This document shows, in pieces, positions 1 through 6,559 of a stretch of 8,477 bases of DNA. Origin of the DNA: Lysobacterales bacterium CG_4_10_14_3_um_filter_64_11 (lineage in GTDB: Bacteria > Pseudomonadota > Gammaproteobacteria > Xanthomonadales > Xanthomonadaceae); NCBI GenBank assembly GCA_002782905.1, contig PFJA01000234.1:1-8477 (forward strand). The letters run 5' to 3'. Numbering within the stretch: position 1 is the stretch's first letter; each line of letters starts with the position of its first letter. Both the position numbers and the translations under genes were made by a program. The notes under the pieces were generated by a model. The model did no database searches. It saw nothing but the letters and a program-made list of their open reading frames with translations, and was not told the DNA's origin.

Positions 1-88
1 CCCGGGTTTCGCCGGCACTGCGTGCCCCGGGTTTCGCCGGCACTGCGTGCCCCGGGTTTCGCCGCTGCGCGGCTATAACCCGGGCTAC
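1..88. repeat. Tandem GTAG-type REP-like array, period 25 bp
   Basis: A 25-bp unit beginning CCCGGGTTTCGCC is present twice without mismatch (1-25 and 26-50). A third copy starts at 51, shares its first 14 bases and then becomes a complete REP-like element (51-88) ending in CTAC. Each unit can fold. In the first, GGCAC (14-18) pairs with GTGCC (22-26) around TGC, flanked by CCCGGG at 1-6 and 26-31, so neighbouring copies share their CCCGGG arms. In the third, CCCGGGTT (51-58) pairs with AACCCGGG (77-84), and an inner stem GCCGC/GCGGC (61-65/69-73) encloses TGC. The terminal CTAC reads GTAG on the minus strand, the hallmark of GTAG-type REPs of Stenotrophomonas and relatives. The array touches the left edge and may continue beyond it. 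Such elements are noncoding and may act on mRNA ends or be moved by RAYT transposases; none is encoded here. Confidence 0.8.
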
Positions 89-110
89 ATGGTGATGCAA
101 CGATGTTGGT

Positions 111-146
111 GTAGCCCGGGTTGCAGGCCGAAGGCCGTAACCCGGG
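111..146 (+). repeat. GTAG-type REP-like palindrome, plus orientation
   Basis: The element starts with GTAG (111-114). Its arms CCCGGGTT (115-122) and AACCCGGG (139-146) are perfectly complementary, and an inner stem GGCC (127-130)/GGCC (134-137) encloses GAA. It is inverted relative to the copy at 51-88, so the two GTAG ends face each other across 22 bp (89-110). That is the usual arrangement of a REP doublet. It lies about 90 bp beyond the stop codon of the minus-strand exoD-like gene and could form a hairpin at the 3' end of its transcript, although no T-tract follows. Confidence 0.8.
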
Positions 147-233
147 ATTGCGCGACACCTTTGGATTTACCGGCGCAATGTGCCCCCTTCAACGGCAAGA
201 TGTTGGTGTGGTTACGCTCCGGTCGGGGCCAGA

Positions 234-839
234 CTACGCCAGCCACTGGGTGAGCCAGGCGGTTACCGCCTCGGACAGCAGGGCAAAGCCGATCACCGTG
301 GCAATACCCGCACTCCATGCGAACAGCATCAGGGCGCCATCACGCTCCAGCAGGCCCAGCGCATAGGCCAGCAACAGCAGGCCAAACGGGTAATTGGTGA
401 GCGGAATCGGAAGCGCCAGCAGGAACCCCAACAGCACCAGTTGCAGGCCGGTGAAGGCGCTCGCCAGTGGGTGCGCAATCACGATGTCCAAGCGCGGCCG
501 TACCCGCCGTTCGAGCCAGGAAAACGTGGGTTTGCCGTGCTTGAGGAAGCGTTGCAACGCACCCCGGCTTGGCCCGCGTCGGCACAGCCAGCGTGGCAGC
601 AGGGGCTTGCTGAGGGTCAGCAGCATTTGCACGCCCACCAGCATGACCAATGGCCCAGCAATCGCGCCCGCTCCAGCGGGCAGCGGGATGAAGGCGGGAA
701 GGACGCTTACCAGCAGCAATGCGCCGAATGCGCTGCGGCGAAAGTGCACCAGCAGCGCATCCATGCTGACGGTGTCGGCGGCGGGCCCGCAGGCGAGTTG
801 GTCGAGCAACTGATAGGTGGTGGGGCGGTCGCTGGTCAT
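234..839 (-). CDS. ExoD-family integral membrane protein
   Basis: This 201-residue hydrophobic protein matches the ExoD family (exopolysaccharide synthesis, ExoD; PF06055), named after a Rhizobium gene that affects exopolysaccharide production and alkali tolerance. The biochemical role is unknown. Visible family features are an N-terminal soluble stretch, a segment FGALLLVSVLPAFIPLPAGA (residues 38-57) with prolines and small residues, a basic loop around 84-118 containing HGKPTFSWLE and RRVRPRLD, and a second hydrophobic block with LLALPIPLTNYPFGLLLLAY (about 140-159) followed by LGLLERDG (161-168). About four to five membrane helices are likely. The ATG at 837-839 gives a full-length protein, but no good Shine-Dalgarno precedes it; Met26 is an alternative start. 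The gene stands alone, divergent from pstS. Family assignment is from recognition of the pattern, and no function beyond membrane localisation is shown. Confidence 0.85.
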   Translation of the reverse strand: MTSDRPTTYQLLDQLACGPAADTVSMDALLVHFRRSAFGALLLVSVLPAFIPLPAGAGAIAGPLVMLVGVQMLLTLSKPLLPRWLCRRGPSRGALQRFLKHGKPTFSWLERRVRPRLDIVIAHPLASAFTGLQLVLLGFLLALPIPLTNYPFGLLLLAYALGLLERDGALMLFAWSAGIATVIGFALLSEAVTAWLTQWLA

Positions 840-848
840 GCGCTACAG

Positions 849-866
849 TATCGGTCTTTGCCGATA
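849..866. promoter_or_regulatory. Small inverted repeat in the leader of the exoD-like gene
   Basis: TATCGG (849-854) and CCGATA (861-866) are perfect complements separated by six bases. On the minus strand the hairpin would end about 9 bases before the ATG of the exoD-like gene, where a ribosome-binding site is expected but not obvious. It could be an operator or an mRNA structure affecting initiation. A 6-bp inverted repeat is weak evidence by itself. Confidence 0.3.
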
Positions 867-912
867 GTTGCGACATGCCTGCGGCGCAGCCGGGTATCCG
901 CGCGCAGGCGCC

Positions 913-945
913 ATATGTCATAAAATAGCAACATTAGTGACATAT
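913..945. promoter_or_regulatory. Candidate Pho box / inverted repeat upstream of pstS
   Basis: ATATGTCA (913-920) and TGACATAT (938-945) are a perfect 8-bp inverted repeat with a 17-bp AT-rich spacer, the most AT-rich stretch in this intergenic region. Each arm contains a TGTCAT or TGTCAC half-site resembling the PhoB direct-repeat unit CTGTCAT. Read on the plus strand, 915-932 is TGTCAT preceded by A, then AAAA, then a poor second half-site (TAGCAAC). A PhoB site is expected because pst operons are classic PhoB targets. The tandem consensus is only half satisfied, so this is a candidate. The opposed half-sites could also serve the divergent exoD-like gene. Confidence 0.4.
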
Positions 946-948
946 TCT
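943..948 (+). promoter_or_regulatory. Possible -10 box of the pst operon promoter
   Basis: TATTCT matches the sigma-70 -10 consensus at four of six positions. It begins 10 bp after the right end of the candidate Pho box (915-932), the spacing usual at PhoB-activated promoters where the Pho box replaces the -35 element. It would place the transcription start near 955, giving a leader of roughly 75 nucleotides before pstS. This is inferred from spacing only. Confidence 0.3.
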
Positions 949-960
949 GAGCCGATGCTG

Positions 961-972
961 GGCATGCATGCC
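961..972. promoter_or_regulatory. 12-bp perfect palindrome in the pstS leader
   Basis: GGCATGCATGCC is its own reverse complement and lies just downstream of the start site inferred for pstS. It might be an operator. About two such 12-bp palindromes are expected by chance in a window of this size, so position is the only argument for it. Confidence 0.2.
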
Positions 973-1031
973 GCTGCCCCGGCCGGAATGGCCCTTCGTC
1001 GGTCAGTGGCTTTTGGTTCAGGAGAGCGATC

Positions 1032-2033
<1,002 letters not shown>

Positions 2034-2047
2034 GACGGCTGCGAACG

Positions 2048-2989
2048 ATGGCCATGGGCGCAGTACAAGGAGTGGTGGCGGTTGGTGCGTCCCTGCGCCC
2101 GGTACGTGGCCGCTGGTCGAAGCTGCGCGAACGCATGGTCGAGGTTTGTTTGTTCGCAGCAGCCTTGTCGGCGGTGTTGATCACCGCCGCCATCGTGGCA
2201 ATCCTGCTGTATGAATCGTCGAGCTTTTTTGCCCATGTATCGTTGCGCGAGTTTTTTACCGGCACGCAGTGGACACCGCTGTTCGAGAATCCGCAATACG
2301 GCATTCTGCCGCTGGTTGCCGGCACCCTGACCACCAGCCTGGTGGCGTTGTTGGTGGCGGTGCCGATGGGCACCGTGCTGGCGATCTATCTGAGCGAGTT
2401 CGCACGGCCGCTGGTGCGTGAAGTAGTCAAGCCGATCCTCGAATTGATCAGCGGCGTGCCGACGGTGGTGTTTGGCTATTTCGCGCTGCTGTTCATCACG
2501 CCGATGTTGCAAAACGTCATGCCCAACCTGCCTGGCTTCAACATGCTCGGCCCCGGCATCGTGATCGGCATCATGATTGTGCCGTACATCAGCTCGCTGT
2601 CGGAAGACGCCATGCGTGCGGTGCCCATGCATTTGCGCGAAGCATCCTATGCAATGGGAGCGAGCCGTTTTCAAACCGCCACGCGGGTGGTAACGCCGGC
2701 GGCGCTATCGGGCATCGTCGCGTCCTATATCCTCGGCATTTCACGCGCAGTTGGCGAAACCATGGTGGTGGCGATCGCGGCTGGACAGCAGCCCAATTTC
2801 ACCTTTGATCCGACCCAGGCGGCGGCCACCATCACCGCATTCATCGTGCAGGTGGCGATGGGCGACCTGCCGCACGGTTCGATTGGCTATCAGAGCATCT
2901 TTGCCGCGGGCCTGGTGTTGTTCGCAATGACCATGGTGTTCAACCTGATCGGCCATTGGGTGCGCAAGCGTTACCGGGAGGCCTACTGA
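2048..2989 (+). CDS. pstC: PstC, phosphate ABC transporter permease
   Basis: PstC is one of the two inner-membrane subunits forming the phosphate channel, paired with PstA. The 313-residue protein has a basic cytoplasmic N-terminus (RPVRGRWSKLRER), a first membrane helix near 32-55, and further helices near 86-113, 130-152, 168-186, 219-245 and 283-303. The permease coupling (EAA) loop that docks onto PstB is clear: LREASYAMGASRFQTATRVV (196-215), followed by the family motif GISRAVGETMVVAIAAG (230-246). The length fits the family. The start is uncertain: ATG at 2048 and the in-frame ATG at 2054 both lack a strong Shine-Dalgarno, and the conserved part begins only near residue 22. The stop codon overlaps the pstA start by one base, indicating translational coupling. 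Confidence 0.95.
   Translation: MAMGAVQGVVAVGASLRPVRGRWSKLRERMVEVCLFAAALSAVLITAAIVAILLYESSSFFAHVSLREFFTGTQWTPLFENPQYGILPLVAGTLTTSLVALLVAVPMGTVLAIYLSEFARPLVREVVKPILELISGVPTVVFGYFALLFITPMLQNVMPNLPGFNMLGPGIVIGIMIVPYISSLSEDAMRAVPMHLREASYAMGASRFQTATRVVTPAALSGIVASYILGISRAVGETMVVAIAAGQQPNFTFDPTQAAATITAFIVQVAMGDLPHGSIGYQSIFAAGLVLFAMTMVFNLIGHWVRKRYREAY
2976..2981 (+). promoter_or_regulatory. Ribosome-binding site that fixes the pstA start
   Basis: GGGAGG lies seven bases before the ATG at 2989 and inside the last codons of pstC. It decides for 2989 over an in-frame upstream start at 2956, which would add 11 residues without family character and has no such site. Confidence 0.7.
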
Positions 2990-3909
2990 TGGCCCTGAAT
3001 CCGCAGCAGATCCAGGCACTGATTCGTCAGCACAAACGCCGCGACATGCTGTTCGACATCCTTGGTCTGGCGGTCATGCTGCTGGCGATACTGGTGCTGT
3101 TCGCGCTGTTTGCGCAACTAGTGATCGACGGCGTCTCGCGTTTAAATCTCGATTTCTTCGCCAACTTTCCATCACGCCGTGCCGCCCAGGCGGGCATCCT
3201 GTCGGCATGGGTGGGCAGTGTGGCGGTGATGTTCGTCACCGCGCTGGCGGCGGTGCCGGTGGGCGTGGCGGCTGGCATCTACCTTGAGGAGTATTCCGGC
3301 AAGGGTGTGCTGGCCGAGATCATCGAGATCAACGTCTCCAATCTCGCCGGCGTGCCATCGATCATTTACGGATTGCTCGCCCTTGGCCTGCTGGTGTATC
3401 AAGTCGGCTTGGGCGAGAGCATCCTGACTGCGGGCCTGACCCTGGCGATGTTGATCTTGCCGATCGTGATCGTGTCCACGCGCGAGTCCATTCGTGCGGT
3501 ACCCAACGCCATCCGCGAAGCCGCGTACGCCCTGGGGGCGACGCGTTGGCAAACGGTGCGCGATCACGTGCTTCCCTATTCCTCAGCCGGCATCATGACC
3601 GGCGTGATCATCGGCCTGTCGCGCGCCATTGGCGAGACCGCGCCGATCATCACCATCGGCGCACTCACCTTCATCGCCTTTCTGCCGCCGCCGATGGTGA
3701 CCAGCACGCCTCCATTCCTCAATGTCGATTGGCTGTCCTCGCCGTTCACGGTGATGCCGATCCAGATGTTCAACTGGATTTCACGCCCCGACCCGCAGTT
3801 CCACGTCAATGCCGCCGCTGCCGGTGTGGTGCTGGTGGCCATGACCCTGTTGATGAACGCGTGCGCCATCTGGCTGCGCTACCGCGCTCGCCAGCGCATC
3901 AAATGGTGA
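2989..3909 (+). CDS. pstA: PstA, phosphate ABC transporter permease
   Basis: PstA is the second channel subunit of the phosphate importer, in the inner membrane beside PstC. From the ATG at 2989 the protein has 306 residues, close to the usual length. A basic start (LIRQHKRRD) precedes a helix near 21-46. Further helices are near 68-98, 112-139, 144-163, 199-230 and 277-297. The EAA coupling loop reads IREAAYALGATRWQTVRDHV (175-194), followed by the conserved GLSRAIGETAPIITIGA (209-225). Between the last helices lies the usual loop with FTVMPIQMFNWISRP, which precedes the final transmembrane segment in PstA proteins. Start and pstC stop overlap as TGATG, so the two permease genes are translationally coupled. 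pstB starts four bases after the stop. No damage or unusual composition is apparent. Confidence 0.95.
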   Translation: MALNPQQIQALIRQHKRRDMLFDILGLAVMLLAILVLFALFAQLVIDGVSRLNLDFFANFPSRRAAQAGILSAWVGSVAVMFVTALAAVPVGVAAGIYLEEYSGKGVLAEIIEINVSNLAGVPSIIYGLLALGLLVYQVGLGESILTAGLTLAMLILPIVIVSTRESIRAVPNAIREAAYALGATRWQTVRDHVLPYSSAGIMTGVIIGLSRAIGETAPIITIGALTFIAFLPPPMVTSTPPFLNVDWLSSPFTVMPIQMFNWISRPDPQFHVNAAAAGVVLVAMTLLMNACAIWLRYRARQRIKW

Positions 3910-3913
3910 TTCG

Positions 3914-4684
3914 ATGAACTCTGAAGAGAACAAGGCGGAAGTCCGCAATCTGAGCTTCTACTACGGCGATTTCTGCGCGCTCAAGGACGTCAACCTGCCG
4001 GTGATGGACAAGCAAGTGACGGCGTTGATCGGCCCATCGGGTTGCGGCAAGTCAACGCTGCTGCGCTGCTTCAACCGCATGCACGACCTGTATCCGGGCA
4101 GCCGATACCAGGGCGAGATTCGCTTGTATCCAGACGACGTCGACCTGCTGGCGGCCGATGTCGACCCGATCGAAACCCGGCTGCGCATCGGCATGGTGTT
4201 CCAGAAGCCCAACCCGTTTCCCAAGTCGATCTTCGAGAACGTGGCCTACGGCCTGCGCATCATGGGTGAGCGGCGACCGGTGGTGTTGGCCGAGAAAGTG
4301 GAAAAGGCGCTGCGTGATGCGGCGATCTGGGATGAGGTCAAGGATCGTCTCGACAACCTCGCTACCAGTTTGTCGGGCGGCCAGCAGCAGCGTCTGTGCA
4401 TTGCCCGCACGCTAGCCACCGAGCCGGAAATCGTGCTGTTCGACGAGCCCACCTCGGCGCTCGATCCGATCGCCACCGCCAACATCGAAGAGCTGATCAT
4501 GGAGCTGCGCAACAAGGTGACGATCCTCATCGTCACCCACAACATGCAGCAGGCGGGACGTGTGTCCAAGTACACTGCCTTCATGTACCTGGGTGAACTG
4601 ATCGAATACGGCGAAACCGAGCAGATATTCACCAAGCCGAAAAAAGAGCAGACTGAAAACTACATTACTGGCCGATTTGGCTGA
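3914..4684 (+). CDS. pstB: PstB, phosphate ABC transporter ATPase
   Basis: PstB is the cytoplasmic ATPase that powers phosphate import through PstCA. The 256-residue protein matches E. coli PstB almost end to end. Visible elements: Walker A GPSGCGKST (40-48), Q-loop Gln97 in VFQKPNPFP, ABC signature LSGGQQQR (153-160), Walker B IVLFDEP (173-179) with catalytic Glu178, the D-loop SALDP, and the switch His209 in THNMQQA. The C-terminus carries the PstB-specific AFMYLGELIEYGETEQIFTKP stretch (shown in part) and ends ENYITGRFG, characteristic of the family. The ATG lies four bases after the pstA stop. The Shine-Dalgarno is weak, so translation is probably coupled to pstA. PhoU follows 16 bp later, as in most pst operons. 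All catalytic residues are intact. Confidence 0.97.
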   Translation: MNSEENKAEVRNLSFYYGDFCALKDVNLPVMDKQVTALIGPSGCGKSTLLRCFNRMHDLYPGSRYQGEIRLYPDDVDLLAADVDPIETRLRIGMVFQKPNPFPKSIFENVAYGLRIMGERRPVVLAEKVEKALRDAAIWDEVKDRLDNLATSLSGGQQQRLCIARTLATEPEIVLFDEPTSALDPIATANIEELIMELRNKVTILIVTHNMQQAGRVSKYTAFMYLGELIEYGETEQIFTKPKKEQTENYITGRFG

Positions 4685-4686
4685 GC

Positions 4687-4693
4687 GGGAGGA
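4687..4693 (+). promoter_or_regulatory. Ribosome-binding site that fixes the phoU start
   Basis: GGGAGGA lies seven bases before the ATG at 4701. An in-frame TTG at 4677 would overlap the end of pstB and add eight residues, but it has no comparable site and lies outside the conserved PhoU start. Confidence 0.75.
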
Positions 4694-4700
4694 CAGCACG

Positions 4701-5414
4701 ATGTCCATTACGACGGGCGCTCATACGCTCAAGAAATTCGACGAAGAACTGGCCACCCTGCGCGATCTCGTGCTCAAGATGGGTGGTGAGGTGGAAGAGC
4801 AGGTGGCGCGCGCGATCAGCGTGCTCGCAGGTGGCGACCTGACGATTGCGCGCGAGGTGATCGAGCACGACCGCAGTATCGACCGGCTTGAGCTCAAGGC
4901 TGACGAAGAGGTAGCACAATTACTGGCGTTGCGCTCGCCGTTGGGCGTGGATCTGCGCACGGTGCTGACACTGTCGAAAACCGTCAATGATCTGGAACGC
5001 GTTGGCGACGAAGCCAAGAAGATAGCGCGCATTGCGCTGCAATTGCATGAAGAGGGCCGCGAAGCGGGTGACATTGCGCAATCAAGCCAGGTTTCGGCGT
5101 TGTCGCAATACGCGCTGACCATGTTGCGCGGCGCACTCGACGCGCTGGTGCGCCTCGACCTGGATCGCGCCGCTGAAGTAAAAGACGCCGACGACACGCT
5201 CGATGAGGGCTACAAGGCGATCATCGTCAGCATCAAGGGCTTCGCCAATCGTTATCCTGATTCGGTCGGTCAGGTGATCCAGGTGATGTTCGCGATGAAA
5301 GCGCTGGAACGGATCGGCGATCATGCCAAGAACATCGCGCAGTACGTGTTCTACCTGGTTGAGGGACGCGATATCCGGCATCCCAAGTCCAACCCGGCCG
5401 CAACGCCTGAGTGA
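4701..5414 (+). CDS. phoU: PhoU, phosphate signalling regulator
   Basis: PhoU is a cytoplasmic, largely helical protein that links the PstSCAB transporter to the sensor kinase PhoR. It keeps the Pho regulon off when phosphate is plentiful and limits uptake. The product has 237 residues (E. coli about 241) and two PhoU repeats. Each carries the family's metal-binding ExxxD signature: NDLERVGDEAKK (96-107; Glu99, Asp103) and ALERIGDHAKNIAQ (201-214; Glu203, Asp207). The beginning HTLKKFDEELATLRDLVLKM is typical. A short polar tail (GRDIRHPKSNPAATPE) ends the protein. It is the last gene of the operon. phoB and phoR are not adjacent, unlike in some relatives, so they must lie elsewhere. No clear rho-independent terminator follows the stop. 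Confidence 0.96.
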   Translation: MSITTGAHTLKKFDEELATLRDLVLKMGGEVEEQVARAISVLAGGDLTIAREVIEHDRSIDRLELKADEEVAQLLALRSPLGVDLRTVLTLSKTVNDLERVGDEAKKIARIALQLHEEGREAGDIAQSSQVSALSQYALTMLRGALDALVRLDLDRAAEVKDADDTLDEGYKAIIVSIKGFANRYPDSVGQVIQVMFAMKALERIGDHAKNIAQYVFYLVEGRDIRHPKSNPAATPE

Positions 5415-5440
5415 GGTATGCCGGCTATCGGTCACGTGCG

Positions 5441-5500
5441 TTGGTAGTCCGCGAAGAGCGTAACTCGTTGGGTCCGCGAAGGACGCAAAGAGCGCAACGG
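5441..5500 (+). repeat. Degenerate direct repeat, CGCAAAG-rich
   Basis: TTGG, GTCCGCGAAG and AGCGyAAC occur in the same order twice, at 5441-5464 and 5468-5498. The second copy carries nine extra bases (GACGCAAAG) in the middle and the first has TA inserted after TTGG. Sequences built of GCGAAGGACGCAAAG-like words are frequent intergenic repeats in many proteobacteria, and this looks like a decayed example. A shorter related patch on the other strand lies at 5790-5812, sharing mainly CGCAAAGA. Confidence 0.5.
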
Positions 5501-5605
5501 ATAAGCGGATACGAACCCAGGGGTAGGCGCTTGTCGCGGTTTGATTGGGCGGCAAACCAGCACGCCGTCACCACAGCGCAAGCGGATAATCATGCTGCTG
5601 TTTGC

Positions 5606-5736
5606 GCCGGATTCCAGCTTTGCGGCGGGCTGTCCATGCCCGCCGCCCTACGGGCCGGCATCGCTGCTCGCGCGCGTTCCAAACACGCGCAGTCTCTGGA
5701 ATGACGAAAACCGACTTGTTCAGAGATTCCCTAATC
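5606..5736 (-). repeat. Composite dispersed repeat with nested palindromes
   Basis: ATTCCAG (5611-5617) and CTGGAAT (5696-5702) form an outer inverted repeat. Inside are two perfect hairpins: GCGGCGGGC/GCCCGCCGC (5622-5630/5638-5646, 7-nt loop) and GCGCGT/ACGCGC (5672-5677/5685-5690, 7-nt loop). On the minus strand the segment begins near GGGAATCTCTGAACAAGTCG and runs into CGTCATTCCAG. From memory, this motif order recurs in dispersed repeats of xanthomonad-like genomes, where translated copies read like LNKSVFVIP; the minus strand here does encode SLNKSVFVIPETA. Its 3' part, after the outer CTGGAAT, is a larger and more structured insert than the simple form I recall. No function or transposase can be assigned; it may serve as a bidirectional 3'-end structure. 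Confidence 0.55.
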
Positions 5737-5789
5737 CGCGCCTGTGGCGCTTGTGAACCTGATATTGCGTTGTCTTTCGCTTGCGCATT

Positions 5790-5812
5790 TTGCCGTTCTT
5801 TGCGGGCCTCGT
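5790..5812 (-). repeat. Possible remnant of the CGCAAAG-type repeat
   Basis: The reverse complement shows CGAGGCCCGCAAAGAACGGC, loosely resembling the stretch near 5476-5498 with a shared CGCAAAGA core. It lies in opposite orientation to that copy. Similarity is short, so this could be coincidence. Confidence 0.25.
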
Positions 5813-5941
5813 GGCGGTTTGTATCGTTCACGGGCTGACCGGTTCGGATCGGCGCCGTTGACGCCCGCGATGAACCTCCCCGGTTCGTGGTTCGTGCGCA
5901 GTTCAAGTCAAATCAGCTCCGTTGCCACACGGCGTCGCGGC

Positions 5942-6523
5942 TCACCCGTCTGCTGCCCCGGCGGCACGCACGCACGAATCCAGCAATGCCTTCAGCGCGT
6001 TCGTCCCCAAACGGTTCAGCCGTGCGATGTTGCGTGCGGGGATGCCATCGACATCGGGATAACTGGCGATGGCGCGCTCAAGGCTGTCCTCGCGCAGCAG
6101 ATGCAGCAGCGGGTACGGCGAGCGATTACTGTAGTTCTCGGCGGCGTCGGGCACGGTGCCGGCGAACTGGTAATCGGGGTGAAAACTGGCGATTTGGTAC
6201 ACCCCGTCGAGCTGCCTGTCGGTCAGCAGCCCATCGGCAACGTCGAGAAACTGGTTGTAGTCGCCAAAGTCCTGCAGCACCTGTGGATGGATCAGCAACG
6301 TGGTTTCAATCGACGAATCGCGCTCAAGCCGTTCCAGCTCGCATTGCAGTGCGGCCAGCAACTGGTCTTCGGTTTGTGCCTCGCTGACCACGCAGCGAAC
6401 GCGATTTTTCACCCACTCGCGCTTGGCGAAAGGGCACAGATTCAGGTCGACGACCAGACGTTGCAGCCACAGGTGTACGGATTTGACGATGACATCGTGC
6501 AAGCGATTGTCCGATTCCGGCAA
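5942..6523 (-). CDS. DUF1415 family protein of unknown function
   Basis: The 193-residue product matches the DUF1415 family (PF07209), cytoplasmic proteins without known function. Family motifs are all visible: NLCPFAK (28-34), VKNRVRCVVSEA (38-49), TLLIHPQVLQDFGDYNQFLD (75-94), ASFHPDYQFAGT (112-123) and YSNRSPYPLLHLLRE (131-145). There is no signal peptide or membrane helix. The conserved Cys30, His79, His115 and Tyr-Gln-Phe cluster would suit an enzyme, but that is speculation. The start is odd: no ATG or GTG exists in frame before the conserved region, and an in-frame TAG sits two codons upstream of the first TTG (6521-6523). Translation must begin at this TTG, at the TTG of codon 8, or at a rarer codon. 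The gene lies 92 bp downstream of an amidohydrolase gene on the same strand and converges with phoU. Confidence 0.87.
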   Translation of the reverse strand: MPESDNRLHDVIVKSVHLWLQRLVVDLNLCPFAKREWVKNRVRCVVSEAQTEDQLLAALQCELERLERDSSIETTLLIHPQVLQDFGDYNQFLDVADGLLTDRQLDGVYQIASFHPDYQFAGTVPDAAENYSNRSPYPLLHLLREDSLERAIASYPDVDGIPARNIARLNRLGTNALKALLDSCVRAAGAADG

Positions 6524-6553
6524 GGACGGCTATACAAGCCCGATTCTGCCACC

Positions 6554-6559
6554 ATTGTA
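6554..6559 (-). promoter_or_regulatory. Possible -10 box before the DUF1415 gene
   Basis: Read on the minus strand this is TACAAT, matching the sigma-70 consensus at five of six positions. Transcription would start near 6547, about 24 bases before the TTG start codon. No good -35 element is visible upstream, so the DUF1415 gene may instead be read through from the amidohydrolase gene. Confidence 0.25.

Larger units (their letters stand above)
5415..5941. other. Gene-free region between phoU and the DUF1415 gene
   Basis: These 527 bp separate the 3' ends of two convergent transcription units. I find no reading frame with a recognisable protein. Short frames on both strands are low-complexity, Arg/Ala-rich products of repeat DNA. 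The content that can be named is a pair of degenerate direct repeats (5441-5500), a composite palindrome-containing repeat (5606-5736), a small hairpin GCGCC-TGT-GGCGC (5738-5750), a possible related repeat remnant (5790-5812) and a hairpin GAACC-TCCCC-GGTTC (5872-5886). None has a T-run that would make a standard intrinsic terminator for either neighbour. Confidence 0.6.

Noticed and set aside
1..88. CRISPR-like array
   Set aside because: The repeats are directly adjacent with no unique spacers between them, and each unit is a REP-type palindrome.
180..923. Long plus-strand frame (247 codons) opposite the exoD-like gene
   Set aside because: It is Gln/Ala/Arg-rich with no recognisable motif, and it is the antisense shadow of a well-supported membrane protein gene.
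2956..2988. Upstream start for pstA inside pstC
   Set aside because: The ATG at 2989 has GGGAGG seven bases upstream and overlaps the pstC stop by one base; the extra residues are not family-like.
4677..4700. Upstream TTG start for phoU
   Set aside because: The ATG at 4701 has a strong ribosome site seven bases upstream and fits the length and start of PhoU proteins.
5622..5646. Intrinsic terminator for phoU
   Set aside because: The 9-bp GC hairpin is strong, but no T-run follows on either strand and it lies about 200 bp after phoU inside a repeat; it could still help end transcripts.
5568..5906. Minus-strand frame of 112 codons in the gap after phoU
   Set aside because: Its only recognisable part (LNKSVFVIP) is the translation of dispersed repeat DNA; the rest is low-complexity and Arg-rich.
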